A model generated the notes under the pieces. It saw nothing but the letters and a program-made list of their open reading frames with translations, was not told the DNA's origin and did no database searches. Of a stretch of DNA of 36,901 nt, positions 16,698 through 25,648 are shown one piece after another (positions within the stretch are counted from its first letter, which is position 1; every line of letters begins with the position of its first letter). The stretch comes from an uncultured beta proteobacterium (GTDB taxonomy: Bacteria > Pseudomonadota > Gammaproteobacteria > Burkholderiales > Rhodocyclaceae): the NCBI GenBank assembly GCA_903933395.1, contig CAIZKA010000147.1, forward strand, positions 1 to 36,901. The letters are read 5' to 3'. The position numbers and the translations under genes are program-made.

Positions 16698-18053
16698 ATG
16701 GCAGCAGGGGATCACAGCAAACCGTTCAACCTGCTGCGCTGGTTCGCCTGGCTGAGTCCGATCGTCATTGCCGCCACTGCGCTCGCCAATGCGTGGCTGA
16801 TTTCGAACTTCCTGAACAACCACCTGTTCCAGCGCGAAGCGTCGATCAGCCGCGAATTCGTGCAGAACATCCTGGTCGCCGACGGTTCCCTGGAATTTCT
16901 CACGAGGCCGAACGACGCCGTGCTCGCCGAGCGATTCCGCAACACCGTCGAGCACCTGTCGAGCATGCGCGACGTGCTGCGGGCTAACGTCTTCGGCCAG
17001 GACAGGACCATCCTCTGGTCGAGCGATCCGCAATTGATCGGGCGCCGTTTTGCCGACAATGACGAACTCGACGACGCCATGAAGGGCGAACTCGTCGTCC
17101 ATGCCGGGCGCATTACGGCGTCGACGCAGCAGAAGCGCGAGCACGAAGGCCTCAATCCGTCGATCGAATTCTTCGTTGAAAGCTATATCCCGGTGAAGCG
17201 TCCCGATGGCGGCCAGATCGTCGGCGTCGTAGAGCTTTACAAGGCGCCGCTGGCGCTGTCCGAGGCGATCAACGAGGGCCGGGTACAGGTCGGCCTGACG
17301 GCGCTGGGCAGCGCCCTGCTGCTCTACCTCACGCTGTTCTGGATGATCCGCCGTGCCGACAGCACGATACAGCGGCAGCATTCGCGCCTGATCGAGGCCG
17401 AGACCCTGGCCGTGGTCGGCGAACTGACCTCGTCGGTGGCGCACAACATCCGCAATCCCCTGTCGTCGATCCGCTCGGCGGCCGAGCTTGCCCTCGAAGC
17501 GCCAACCGACGACTGTTCGGAACAGGCCAACGACATCATCCGCGAAGTTGATCGGATCTCGGCGCGAATCACCGAACTGCTGAGTTTTTCGGGCAAGGCG
17601 ATGGAGCCCGGCGCACCGGTCGATCTGCAGGCGCTGCTGGACCGGTGCGTGGCCGACCATGCGGCGGCCTTCGAGCGCCAGGGGCAGACCCTTGCGTGCG
17701 ACTGCGCGGTGGCCAGGCCGGTTGTCGCCGCCGACATAGCGCTGCTGCGGCAGGTGTTCGACAGCTTGCTGAGCAATGCCGCCGAAGCCATGCAGGCCGG
17801 CGGCCACTGCCAGGTCAGCCTCGTCGCGGACGGCGCGCAGCGGCTGCGGGTCGATATCGCCGACCACGGCGGCGGCGTCGCCCGGGACTTGCGCGAGCAG
17901 GTCTTCCGTCCCTTCTTCACGACCAAGCCGAAAGGCCTCGGCCTTGGCCTGCCGCTGGCGCGGCGGGTCGTCGAGCGCTATGGCGGCAAGCTCTCGCTTG
18001 ATGCCGCTGCAGCCGGCGGTACCATCGTCAGCGTAATCCTGCCGAGGGCCTGA
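16698..18053 (+). CDS. Membrane sensor histidine kinase of a sigma54 two-component system
   Basis: A 451-residue kinase. It has a transmembrane helix at about 18-40, a periplasmic sensor of about 155 residues, a second helix at about 196-217, then HisKA and HATPase domains. The phospho-acceptor is His249 in SSVAHNIRNPLSS. The next residue, usually Glu or Asp and needed for autokinase catalysis, is Asn250 here. The ATP-binding N (LLSNAAEAM), G1 (DHGGGV), F and G2 (FFTTKPKGLGLGLPLARR) boxes are intact. GGAG precedes the ATG. The gene starts 60 bp after the barrel gene and ends 3 bp before its response regulator. The signal sensed is unknown. Confidence 0.9.
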   Translation: MAAGDHSKPFNLLRWFAWLSPIVIAATALANAWLISNFLNNHLFQREASISREFVQNILVADGSLEFLTRPNDAVLAERFRNTVEHLSSMRDVLRANVFGQDRTILWSSDPQLIGRRFADNDELDDAMKGELVVHAGRITASTQQKREHEGLNPSIEFFVESYIPVKRPDGGQIVGVVELYKAPLALSEAINEGRVQVGLTALGSALLLYLTLFWMIRRADSTIQRQHSRLIEAETLAVVGELTSSVAHNIRNPLSSIRSAAELALEAPTDDCSEQANDIIREVDRISARITELLSFSGKAMEPGAPVDLQALLDRCVADHAAAFERQGQTLACDCAVARPVVAADIALLRQVFDSLLSNAAEAMQAGGHCQVSLVADGAQRLRVDIADHGGGVARDLREQVFRPFFTTKPKGLGLGLPLARRVVERYGGKLSLDAAAAGGTIVSVILPRA

Positions 18054-18056
18054 GCG

Positions 18057-19463
18057 ATGGCGACTTTCCTGATCGTCGATGATGAAGAAACGTTTTCCAA
18101 GAACGCCGCGAGGTTTCTCGAAAAGGGCGGCCACACGGTCCGCACGGCCGCCACCGGCGGCGCAGGCCTCAGCGCCTTTGCCGAATGCTCGCCGGACGCG
18201 GTGGTGCTCGATTACCGCCTGCCCGATATCGACGGCATTGCCGTGATTGCCCGCATCCGGGCGCAGGACGCGACGGTACCGATCCTGATGATCACGGGTC
18301 ACGGCAGCATCGAGTTGGCCGTTGAGGCGATGAAGGCGGGCGCCAACGACCTGTTGACCAAACCGGTCGCCCTCGCCGATCTGCGCCAGCGCCTGGTGCA
18401 GTTGGCGCAGCGCCAGCTGGATGCCAGCCGGCTGCAGTATTACGAGGCGCGCGACCGCACGGCGGGCGGCCTCGACGCGATCGTCGGCGAAAGTGCCGTG
18501 ATGCGCGACCTCCGCGACCGCATCGGGCGGGTCGCCGATGTCGTCGTCGATGGCGCCATTCCGCCGGTGCTGATCATCGGCGAAACCGGCACCGGCAAGG
18601 AACTGGTGGCGCGCGCCTGCCACTTCGGCAGCGCCCGGCGCGACAAGCCCTTCATCGAACTCAATTGCGCGGCGATTCCGGCGAACCTGCTCGAGTCCGA
18701 ACTGTTCGGCCATGAGCGCGGCGCCTTCACCGACGCCAAGGAACGCAAGCATGGCCTGATCGAGGCGGCCGATGGCGGTACGCTCTTCCTCGACGAGATC
18801 GGCGAAATGGACATCGGCATGCAGGCCAAACTGCTCAAGGTGATCGAGGACGGCAAGCTGCGTCGCGTCGGCTCGGTGCAGGAACGCAAGGTGGATGTCT
18901 GTGTGCTAGCCGCGACCAACCAGGACCTTGAGGAACGGATACGATTGGGTGCGTTCCGCGCCGATCTCTATTTTCGCCTTGCGGTGCTGAAGGTTCGCGT
19001 ACCAGCCTTGCGTGAGCGCGCCGGCGATGCGCCCTTGCTGGCGCGGCATTTCTTGGTCGAGTTTGCACGCCGCTACCGCAAGCCGGGAATCCGCTTCGCG
19101 CCCGGAGTCGAGGCTGCAATCGAAGCCCACGCCTGGCCCGGCAACGTACGCGAACTGCGCAATGTGGTCGAGCAAGCGGTGTTGCTGGCCGGCGGCGAGA
19201 CAATCGACGCCGGCGAACTGATGTTGCCGCAGGCGTCTGCCGCCGTCATGGCTTCAGCAGCGAACCGGCCACCGCCGCCGTTGTCAGCAGATGCCGCCGA
19301 CAGCGGTTCGACGCTCGAACGGGTCGAACGGGAAATGCTTTTGCAGGCGCTCACCGAGGCGGGCGGCAATGTTTCCAAGGCCGCGCGTGAACTCGGTGTC
19401 AGCCGTGATACTTTGCGCTACCGGATGGAGAAGCACGGGCTTGCCGGCGGCCGCGTCGTGTAA
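18057..19463 (+). CDS. NtrC-family sigma54-dependent response regulator
   Basis: A 468-residue activator. The receiver domain has DD near residues 8-9, the phospho-acceptor Asp52 (VVLDYRLP) and Lys102. The AAA+ domain has Walker A GETGTGKE (175-182), Walker B GGTLFLDEIGE (240-250), and a sigma54-contact loop GAFTDA (222-227) in place of the canonical GAFTGA; this variant is found in other members. A Fis-type HTH (GNVSKAARELGVSRDTLRYRMEKHG) ends the protein. The start follows the kinase stop by 3 bp. Likely target: the sigma54-type promoter at 15389, via the palindrome at 15257. Confidence 0.94.
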   Translation: MATFLIVDDEETFSKNAARFLEKGGHTVRTAATGGAGLSAFAECSPDAVVLDYRLPDIDGIAVIARIRAQDATVPILMITGHGSIELAVEAMKAGANDLLTKPVALADLRQRLVQLAQRQLDASRLQYYEARDRTAGGLDAIVGESAVMRDLRDRIGRVADVVVDGAIPPVLIIGETGTGKELVARACHFGSARRDKPFIELNCAAIPANLLESELFGHERGAFTDAKERKHGLIEAADGGTLFLDEIGEMDIGMQAKLLKVIEDGKLRRVGSVQERKVDVCVLAATNQDLEERIRLGAFRADLYFRLAVLKVRVPALRERAGDAPLLARHFLVEFARRYRKPGIRFAPGVEAAIEAHAWPGNVRELRNVVEQAVLLAGGETIDAGELMLPQASAAVMASAANRPPPPLSADAADSGSTLERVEREMLLQALTEAGGNVSKAARELGVSRDTLRYRMEKHGLAGGRVV

Positions 19464-19592
19464 CTTCATTGCGCAAAATTGGTTTTGGCCGAATGGCCAT
19501 TTCCTCCAGAACCGCGACGCCGGCCGCAGCCTTCTCGCCGGCACCCGTCGCCGTCCCGCCAGCGCCGACTCTTTGGGCGACCCGTGTTTCGG

Positions 19593-20357
19593 CTAGCGGC
19601 CGCCGGCAACGTCTATCGTCGCCCCGGTCGTATACGAGGACTCGTCCGAGAGCAGCCACAGCACTGCCTTGGCGACTTCTTCGGCAGTGCCGCCGCGCTT
19701 CATCGGGATGCCTTCCTTCATGCGATCCACGCGATCGGGATCGCCGCCGCTGGCGTGAATGCTTGTGTAAATGATTCCCGGACTGACGGCGTTGACGCGG
19801 ATCCCCTCGGCTGCCACTTCCTTTGCCAGGCCGACGGTGAAGGTGTCGATCGCTCCCTTTGACGCCGCATAGTCGACGTACTCGCCGGGCGAGCCGAGGC
19901 GGGCTGCGCGCGAGGAGAGATTGACTATCGCGCCGCCGGCTCCGCCGTGCCTTGTCGACATCCTGCGCACGGCTTCGCGGGCACAGATGAAGCTGCCGAT
20001 CACATTGGTTGTGAGCACCCGGCCGATCCGCGCGGCGTCCATGTCGTCGACGCGGGCCTGGCGTTCGAGGATGCCGGCGTTATTGACCAGCGCCGTGACG
20101 CGCCCCAGCGACGCATCGACCTCGGCGAACAGCCTGACGACGTCGGCCTCGATCGCGACATTCGCCTGAACGGCCAGCGCCGTTCCGCCCTGCCCGGTGA
20201 TCGCGGCGACGACCTCGTCCGCGGCCTGGCGGTTGCCGAGATAACTCAGGCAAACGGCATAGCCGTCCTGCGCCGCGAGGCGGGCGATGGCGGCGCCGAT
20301 GCCCCGCGAGCCGCCGGTAACGATCAACACTTTGCTTGCGCTTGAAGGGAGTGTCAT
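19593..20357 (-). CDS. SDR family NAD(P)-dependent oxidoreductase
   Basis: A 254-residue classical short-chain dehydrogenase. The cofactor motif is TGGSRGIG at about residues 14-21; NNAGI follows, then the catalytic Ser in NLSSRAARLG and YVDYAASKG (Tyr-x3-Lys), and VSPGIIYT. The C-terminus ATIDVAGGR is typical of glucose-1-dehydrogenase/FabG-like members. The substrate is unknown. It is divergently transcribed from the nuclease gene, 73 bp away. Confidence 0.9.
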   Translation of the reverse strand: MTLPSSASKVLIVTGGSRGIGAAIARLAAQDGYAVCLSYLGNRQAADEVVAAITGQGGTALAVQANVAIEADVVRLFAEVDASLGRVTALVNNAGILERQARVDDMDAARIGRVLTTNVIGSFICAREAVRRMSTRHGGAGGAIVNLSSRAARLGSPGEYVDYAASKGAIDTFTVGLAKEVAAEGIRVNAVSPGIIYTSIHASGGDPDRVDRMKEGIPMKRGGTAEEVAKAVLWLLSDESSYTTGATIDVAGGR

Positions 20358-20430
20358 GATCTACTTTCCGCTGAATATCGAACTCCGCCACCGCCGGCAG
20401 GCGGCGACTTCCTGAAAGGGTGATTTGCCC

Positions 20431-20994
20431 GTGTCCATGTTCCGCTGTTTGTTCGCCCTGGGCCTGCTGCTGCAGGCAGGGACAATACTAGCCGACACCA
20501 TCGCCGGGCGGGTGAGCGACGTCAGCGACGGGGCAACCCTGACCGTGACGGACAAGGCCGGTGCGCGGCACAAGATCCACCTGGCCGCCATCGACGCGCC
20601 CGAAACCCGGCAGCCCTACGCCAAAGAATCGAAGCAACATCTGTCCACTCTGCTGTCGGGCAAGGAGGTCACGGTCGAATGGCGCAGGCAGGATCGCTAC
20701 GGACGCATCGTCGGCAAGGTGACCCTGCAAACCCCTCCCTGCGCGACGTGCCCGAAGACACTCGATGCCGGGCTGGCGCAGCTCGAGGCCGGTCTGGCGT
20801 GGTGGGACCGGGAAACCCGGCGCGAGCAGTCACTCCCGGACCAGGGCTATTACGAATACGCCGAGTTCGACGCAAGGAACAGGCGGCTCGGCCTGTGGCA
20901 GGAACCCACGCCGACACCGCCGTGGGAGTGGCGCAAGAAGAACCAGGTCGTGGCGCGACTGCTTCCTGCAGCGGAATTTGACGCAAGCCGGTAA
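20431..20994 (+). CDS. Secreted thermonuclease-like (SNase) protein
   Basis: About 187 residues. A signal peptide (FRCLFALGLLLQAGTILA) is followed by a staphylococcal nuclease homologue fold: GRVSDVSDGATLTVTDKAG, then IHLAAIDAPETRQPYAKES (with the Asp and the Arg-region of the family), and VEWRRQDRYGRIVGKV carrying the second Arg/Lys elements. It would cut DNA or RNA outside the cytoplasm with Ca2+. An internal insert with Cys (PPCATCPKT) is notable. Start candidates are TTG 20425, GTG 20431 and ATG 20437; AAGGG spacing favours GTG. Confidence 0.88.
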   Translation: MSMFRCLFALGLLLQAGTILADTIAGRVSDVSDGATLTVTDKAGARHKIHLAAIDAPETRQPYAKESKQHLSTLLSGKEVTVEWRRQDRYGRIVGKVTLQTPPCATCPKTLDAGLAQLEAGLAWWDRETRREQSLPDQGYYEYAEFDARNRRLGLWQEPTPTPPWEWRKKNQVVARLLPAAEFDASR

Positions 20995-21003
20995 GGACAC
21001 GCT

Positions 21004-21081
21004 GAATAAGCCGTCACACCGGCGAATGCCGGTGTCCAGTGCCTTGATTCACCTGGATTCCGGCGTTCGCCGGAATGACAA
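21004..21081 (+). repeat. 78-bp BIME-like repeat, left copy
   Basis: Two hairpin motifs (CACCGGCGAATGCCGGTG and ATTCCGGCGTTCGCCGGAAT) are joined by a linker. The same arrangement recurs in inverted orientation at 24511-24588 with 73 of 78 positions identical. Confidence 0.9.
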
Positions 21082-21135
21082 TTTGGTACTTCAGCGGTGC
21101 TTCCTTCAGGCACCGCATCAGGTGACAACTCGTGA

Positions 21136-21807
21136 TCAAGTCATCCTGTCCCTGAGCCAGCGCCCGATTTCCCGTACCTCCTCAATGCAGACGGAATGCG
21201 CCATCGGGTACTCGTGCCACTCGAGGCCATAACCGAGCCGGGACAGGAAATCCCTCGCGCGGATACCCAGTTCCGGCGCCACCACATCGTCGTAGCTGCC
21301 ATGCGCGGCGAAAATCGGCACGGCCCGGTTGGCCGCCGTGGCTTCGGTTTCCACCAGCAACGGCGTCGGGATGTAGGTCGATAAGGCGATGACGCCGGCC
21401 AAGGATTCGGCGTGGGTCAGGGCCGTGGTGTAGGCCACGGCCCCGCCCTGCGAAAAGCCGGCCACGAATATCCGCGCGCAGGGCACGCCACGCTGATTCT
21501 CGCGTTCGATGAGGCGCCGGATCGCCTGGCGCGACGCGATGACTCCGGCTTCGTCCACCTCACGGGTATTGGCGTCCAGGGTGACGATGTCGTACCAGGC
21601 CGGCATGACATAGCCGCCATTGCAGGTCACCGGAATCTGCGGCGCATGCGGGAAAATGAAGCGCACGCCGGGACCGCCTTCCAAGCCCAACTCGGGCACC
21701 ACAGGCTCGAAATCCGAACCGTCGGCGCCCAGGCCGTGCATCCAGATGACGGAATACCGCGGCATGGCGGCGGTCTCGATTTCGATGGCGGGCAGCAGGT
21801 CGTTCAT
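21136..21807 (-). CDS. Phospholipase/carboxylesterase family alpha/beta hydrolase
   Basis: A 223-residue alpha/beta hydrolase. The motifs are WMHGLGADGSDF (oxyanion region), the nucleophile Ser in GFSQGGA, the Asp in AAHGSYDDVVAPE, and the His in YPMAHSVCIEE. Size and motifs fit the small carboxylesterases related to EstA/YpfH; natural substrate unknown. The ATG at 21807 has GAGGA 6-7 nt upstream, so the longer open frame to 21957 is not used. It lies downstream of, and in the same direction as, the LysR gene. Confidence 0.9.
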   Translation of the reverse strand: MNDLLPAIEIETAAMPRYSVIWMHGLGADGSDFEPVVPELGLEGGPGVRFIFPHAPQIPVTCNGGYVMPAWYDIVTLDANTREVDEAGVIASRQAIRRLIERENQRGVPCARIFVAGFSQGGAVAYTTALTHAESLAGVIALSTYIPTPLLVETEATAANRAVPIFAAHGSYDDVVAPELGIRARDFLSRLGYGLEWHEYPMAHSVCIEEVREIGRWLRDRMT

Positions 21808-21892
21808 GAGCAGTCCTCGGGATGTTTTCAACAATCGCCATTGTGGCCGGTTAACCGGGTCCGGTGGCGCAATGCGCGCCGCTTCACCGCAC

Positions 21893-22789
21893 TCAGCCCG
21901 GCGCCGCGCAGACCTGCCTGACGTGGGCGCGCAGCCAGCGGTGCGCGGGATCTGCATCCAGCCGAGGGTGCCAGAGCAATGAAACCGTGATCTTCGGAGA
22001 GGACACCGGAAGGGGAAAACTGTGCATTCCGGCGCGCAGGTTTCCGCTATGCGTTTCAGGAACGGTGGCGATCAGGTCGGAGGCCCGGGCCAGGGCCAGC
22101 GCGGTCGAAAAGCCGCCGACGATCGTGACGATCTTCCGTTCCAGCCCGAGTCGCTTCAGGGCTGCATCAATCGGGCCCTTGTCCAGACCCTGCCGCGAAA
22201 CATAAATGTGCCGGCCGGCCGCATATCGCGAAGGCGTGATTTCCCCCCGGCACAGCGGGTGCCCCAGGCGCACGACGCCGACGAAACGGTCGCGAAACAG
22301 GGCCTGCACGCGCAGCTCCGGCGCCGCCGTCTTGCCCACGACACCGGTTTCCAGATCGACGAGCCCGTCACGAAGCGGCGCGCTGTCCTTGTCGGGTTTC
22401 TGCACAAAGCACAGCCGCACGCCGGGCGCTTCCTTGCCGACGCGGGCGATGAGGGCCGGCCCGAAGTTTTCCGCGAAGCCTTCGCTGGTGCGCAGCGTGA
22501 AGGTCCTGACCAGCTGTTCGAGCTTGAGCTTTTCTGCGGGACGCAAGACGGCGTTTCCGTCCTCGACTAGCCGGCTGACCCGCTCGCGCAGTTCGAGCGC
22601 CCGCGGCGTCGGCACCAGACCGCGTCCGGCCCGGACCAGCAGGGGATCACCCGTCGTCTCGCGCAATCGTGCCAGCGCCCGGCTCATCGCCGACGGGCTG
22701 AGCCGCAAGCGTCGTGCGGCGCGCGCGACGCTGCCCTCGGCAAGCAGCACATCAAGGGTGACAAGCAGGTTCAGGTCGGGTGTAGGCAT
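21893..22789 (-). CDS. LysR family transcriptional regulator
   Basis: A 298-residue LysR regulator. The N-terminal HTH is seen in GSVARAARRLRLSPSAMSRALARLRE (about residues 19-44), then a helical linker and the effector-binding domain (LRTSEGFAENFGPALIARV and on). It is divergent from the MFS exporter gene with a 143-bp gap, the usual place of a LysR-controlled promoter, so it probably regulates that gene. The effector is unknown. Confidence 0.93.
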   Translation of the reverse strand: MPTPDLNLLVTLDVLLAEGSVARAARRLRLSPSAMSRALARLRETTGDPLLVRAGRGLVPTPRALELRERVSRLVEDGNAVLRPAEKLKLEQLVRTFTLRTSEGFAENFGPALIARVGKEAPGVRLCFVQKPDKDSAPLRDGLVDLETGVVGKTAAPELRVQALFRDRFVGVVRLGHPLCRGEITPSRYAAGRHIYVSRQGLDKGPIDAALKRLGLERKIVTIVGGFSTALALARASDLIATVPETHSGNLRAGMHSFPLPVSSPKITVSLLWHPRLDADPAHRWLRAHVRQVCAAPG

Positions 22790-22932
22790 TGCTCGACCAT
22801 AGCAGGGTTTGACCGATACATGGCGTTGAACGCACTAATAAAGTGAAAATGCTGCGTCTTCCGCCATATCAGTCAAAGGACTACGCTTCTGACAGACCCG
22901 CTTCGGGAGCCCCAAGAGAAAAGGAGTTCACT

Positions 22933-24420
22933 TTGAAATCGATCACTGCACAACGAGATGAGGCAGTCGCCGGACCCGCAGGACAGACAACTTCGATGCG
23001 CTGGGCGCTGGCCGGCCTTTCGCTGTCCATGCTCCTGTCCTCGCTCGGCACCAGCATCGCCAATGTCGCCTTGCCGACGCTGGCACGAACGTTCGCGGCG
23101 TCCTTCCAGGAAGTCCAGTGGGTCGTCCTCGCCTATCTCCTCGCCATCACCATCCTGATCGTCAGCGTCGGACGGCTCGGCGACATCACCGGCCGCCGCC
23201 GGCTGCTGCTGGCCGGGATCCTTCTGTTCACCGTGGCCTCGATCCTGTGCGGCGTCGCCCCCACGCTGCCGCAGCTGATTGCCGCCCGGGCGGCGCAGGG
23301 GCTGGGCGCGGCCATCATGATGGCCCTGACCATGGCCTTCGTCGGCGAGACGGTTCCAAAAGAAAAGACCGGCAGTGCCATGGGCCTGCTCGGAGCCATG
23401 TCGGCGATCGGTACCGCGCTCGGCCCGTCGCTCGGCGGCATTCTGATTGCCGGCTTCGGCTGGCCCGCCATCTTCTTCATCAATGTTCCGTTGGGAGTCC
23501 TGACACTGTTTCTCGCCTATCGCTACCTGCCGGCTGATCAACGGGAGACGAAGGCGAATCGGACGGGTTTCGATCATGCGGGTACCCTGCTGCTTGCCCT
23601 GACGCTTGCCGCTTATGCTCTTGCCATGACCGCTTCCCAGCACAACGGGCACAGCAGTTTCGGCCTGCTCAACGTCGGCCTTCTGCTGGCTGCCGCCGTC
23701 GGCGCCTGCCTCTTCGTGCTCGCCGAGTCGAGAGCAGCATCGCCCTTGATCCGCCTGGCGATGTTCCGCAATCCGGTACTAGGCGCGGGCTTCGCCATGA
23801 GCACGCTGGTCACGACCGTGGTGATGGCGACGCTGGTGGTGGGTCCCTTCTATCTCTCCGGCGCGCTTCTACTCGACGCCGCCCGTGTCGGACTCGTCAT
23901 GTCGTCCGGTCCGATTGTCGCCGCACTGACGGGCGTGCCGGCCGGCCGCTTTGTGGACCGGTTTGGCGCACAGCGCATGAGCATCGTCGGGCTGCTCGGT
24001 ATGGCGACCGGATCTTCCATTCTGCCCTTGCTGCCGACGAGCTTCGGCGTACCGGGCTACGTCACCCCGCTCGTCCTCATCACCGCCGGCTACGCACTGT
24101 TCCAGGCCGCCAACAACACCGCCGTAATGACGAATAGCCGGCCGGAACAGCGCGGCGTCATATCCGGCATTCTCAGCCTGTCGCGCAACCTCGGGCTCAT
24201 CACCGGTGCATCCCTCATGGGCACCGTGTTTGCCCTCGGGTCGGCGACAACCGGCATCCTGGCAGCATCTCCCGGGGCCGTTGCGGCCGGCATGCGGATC
24301 ACCTTCGCCGTCGCCGCCGCGCTGATCGTCGTCGCCCTCGCCATTGCCGTCGCCGTCGCGGCTGACGCATACCGCCGCACCTTGCGCAACCGGGAGCTTG
24401 ATCCGCAAACGGTGAATTGA
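22933..24420 (+). CDS. MFS drug/proton antiporter, DHA2 (EmrB) type
   Basis: A 495-residue transporter with about 14 membrane segments, which marks the DHA2 branch. Motif A-like GRLGDITGRRRLLLAG after the second helix, and motif C-like GPSLGGILIAGFGWPAIFFINVPLG, are both present. The start is TTG 22933, preceded by GGAG at 7 nt; the open frame from 22843 lacks a ribosome site and family character. Efflux of a small toxic compound driven by protons is expected. Divergent partner: LysR gene. Confidence 0.92.
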   Translation: MKSITAQRDEAVAGPAGQTTSMRWALAGLSLSMLLSSLGTSIANVALPTLARTFAASFQEVQWVVLAYLLAITILIVSVGRLGDITGRRRLLLAGILLFTVASILCGVAPTLPQLIAARAAQGLGAAIMMALTMAFVGETVPKEKTGSAMGLLGAMSAIGTALGPSLGGILIAGFGWPAIFFINVPLGVLTLFLAYRYLPADQRETKANRTGFDHAGTLLLALTLAAYALAMTASQHNGHSSFGLLNVGLLLAAAVGACLFVLAESRAASPLIRLAMFRNPVLGAGFAMSTLVTTVVMATLVVGPFYLSGALLLDAARVGLVMSSGPIVAALTGVPAGRFVDRFGAQRMSIVGLLGMATGSSILPLLPTSFGVPGYVTPLVLITAGYALFQAANNTAVMTNSRPEQRGVISGILSLSRNLGLITGASLMGTVFALGSATTGILAASPGAVAAGMRITFAVAAALIVVALAIAVAVAADAYRRTLRNRELDPQTVN

Positions 24421-24510
24421 GGGATACTCCTCAACAGTTTGTGCGGGGGCCGGCGCATACTCGCACTAGAATGAGCGAGAGTGTTGGGGAGCCACTGATC
24501 GAGTCACGTT

Positions 24511-24588
24511 TTGTCATTCCGGCGAAAGCCGGAATCCAGAAGAATCATGGCACTGGACACCGGCTTTCGCCGGTGTGACGGCTTATTC
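24511..24588 (-). repeat. 78-bp BIME-like repeat, right copy
   Basis: Inverted copy of the repeat at 21004-21081, with five substitutions, three of them at or near hairpin loops. Together the copies bracket the esterase, LysR and MFS genes. Confidence 0.9.
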
Positions 24589-24651
24589 CGCGCTTCCTTG
24601 GAAGAATTTTTCGCCGCCCGGCGCAACAGGACACAGGATCAGGAGATCACG

Positions 24652-25308
24652 ATGAGCGAGCTTTTTGGAGCCCAGCACCGGGCCCTGCAGACGGAATTCG
24701 ACACCGGCAACATGGCCGACATGGTGAAGACGATCATCGTGCAGCAGGAAATTCCCGATGAGCACAAGGCCTTCATCGATACGCGCGACATGTTCTTCCT
24801 CACCACCATCGACCATCGCGGCTATCCCACGTGCTCCTACAAGGGCGGTGCACCGGGCTTTGTCAGGGTGGTGGACAGCAAAACCATCGCTTTTCCCAGC
24901 TATGACGGCAACGGCATGTTCCTTTCCATGGGCAACATAAACGCCAATGACAAGGTCGGCCTGCTGTTCATCGATTTCGAGACGCCCCATCGGGTACGCG
25001 TGCACGGCACCGCCAGCATCGACCGCGCCGACCCCCTGCTCGCGGAGTTCGTCGGCGCCGAACTGGTGGTGCGTGTCGCCATCACGGAAATCTTCATCAA
25101 CTGCCCGCGCTACATCCACCGCTACCGGCGCGTGATGACGTCCAAGTATGCGCCGCAGGCCGGCTGCGAAGTGCCGCCGCCACAGTGGAAGCGCATCGAC
25201 GCGCTGCAGGACGCGCTGCCGGATCGCGACAAGGACATCGCCGAAAGCCTGGGCGGCACCATCACGCCGGACGAATACGGGGCCCTGGTGATGAAGGGCG
25301 AGGGTTGA
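24652..25308 (+). CDS. Pyridoxamine 5'-phosphate oxidase family protein
   Basis: A 218-residue protein of the FMN-binding split-barrel (PNPOx-like) fold. Typical elements are FIDTRDMFFLTTIDHRGYP, VRVVDSKTIAFPSYDGN, and NDKVGLLFIDFETPHRVRVHGTA. Such proteins reduce or bind flavins, F420 or other redox ligands; the N-terminal pattern is like general-stress or MSMEG-type flavin oxidases. The ATG at 24652 follows AGGAG; the upstream open frame lies inside the BIME-like repeat. Confidence 0.87.
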   Translation: MSELFGAQHRALQTEFDTGNMADMVKTIIVQQEIPDEHKAFIDTRDMFFLTTIDHRGYPTCSYKGGAPGFVRVVDSKTIAFPSYDGNGMFLSMGNINANDKVGLLFIDFETPHRVRVHGTASIDRADPLLAEFVGAELVVRVAITEIFINCPRYIHRYRRVMTSKYAPQAGCEVPPPQWKRIDALQDALPDRDKDIAESLGGTITPDEYGALVMKGEG

Positions 25309-25648
25309 TCTGCAAGCATCGCACCCGGCGCAGCGTTTCGGGCCGAAAGTACAACAAGGCGGCGCTTATTGGCCAGGGTACAACCCCGAGTGTGGAAAAA
25401 ATCCCGACGAGTCGAATCAAGCTCAGGCAGGCATCTACCCTGAGTTGTCCGGCCGGCAGACTCACGCACCGGGTATCCGGTCTGGCGCGTGGCGGGGAAG
25501 AAGCCGGCAGAAGCCACAGGATGGCTCGCATGAATCTACCCGAGGGGATCGACACGACTATTCAACGATGGTGGCAAACGCCTGCGCCTGCGCTCCGGAT
25601 CGTCCCGGTCCCGCAACTCCTGTGCGAACTAGGCAAATGGAACGGTTC
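25309..25648. other. Intergenic gap without supported features
   Basis: A 340-bp gap between two convergent genes (PNPOx-like and AhpD-like). I see no gene, promoter, strong hairpin or repeat in it. Confidence 0.6.

Noticed and set aside
16683..18752. 689-codon antisense open frame opposite the kinase and regulator
   Set aside because: Shadow frame. The plus strand has intact kinase and AAA+ motifs; the antisense product shows none.
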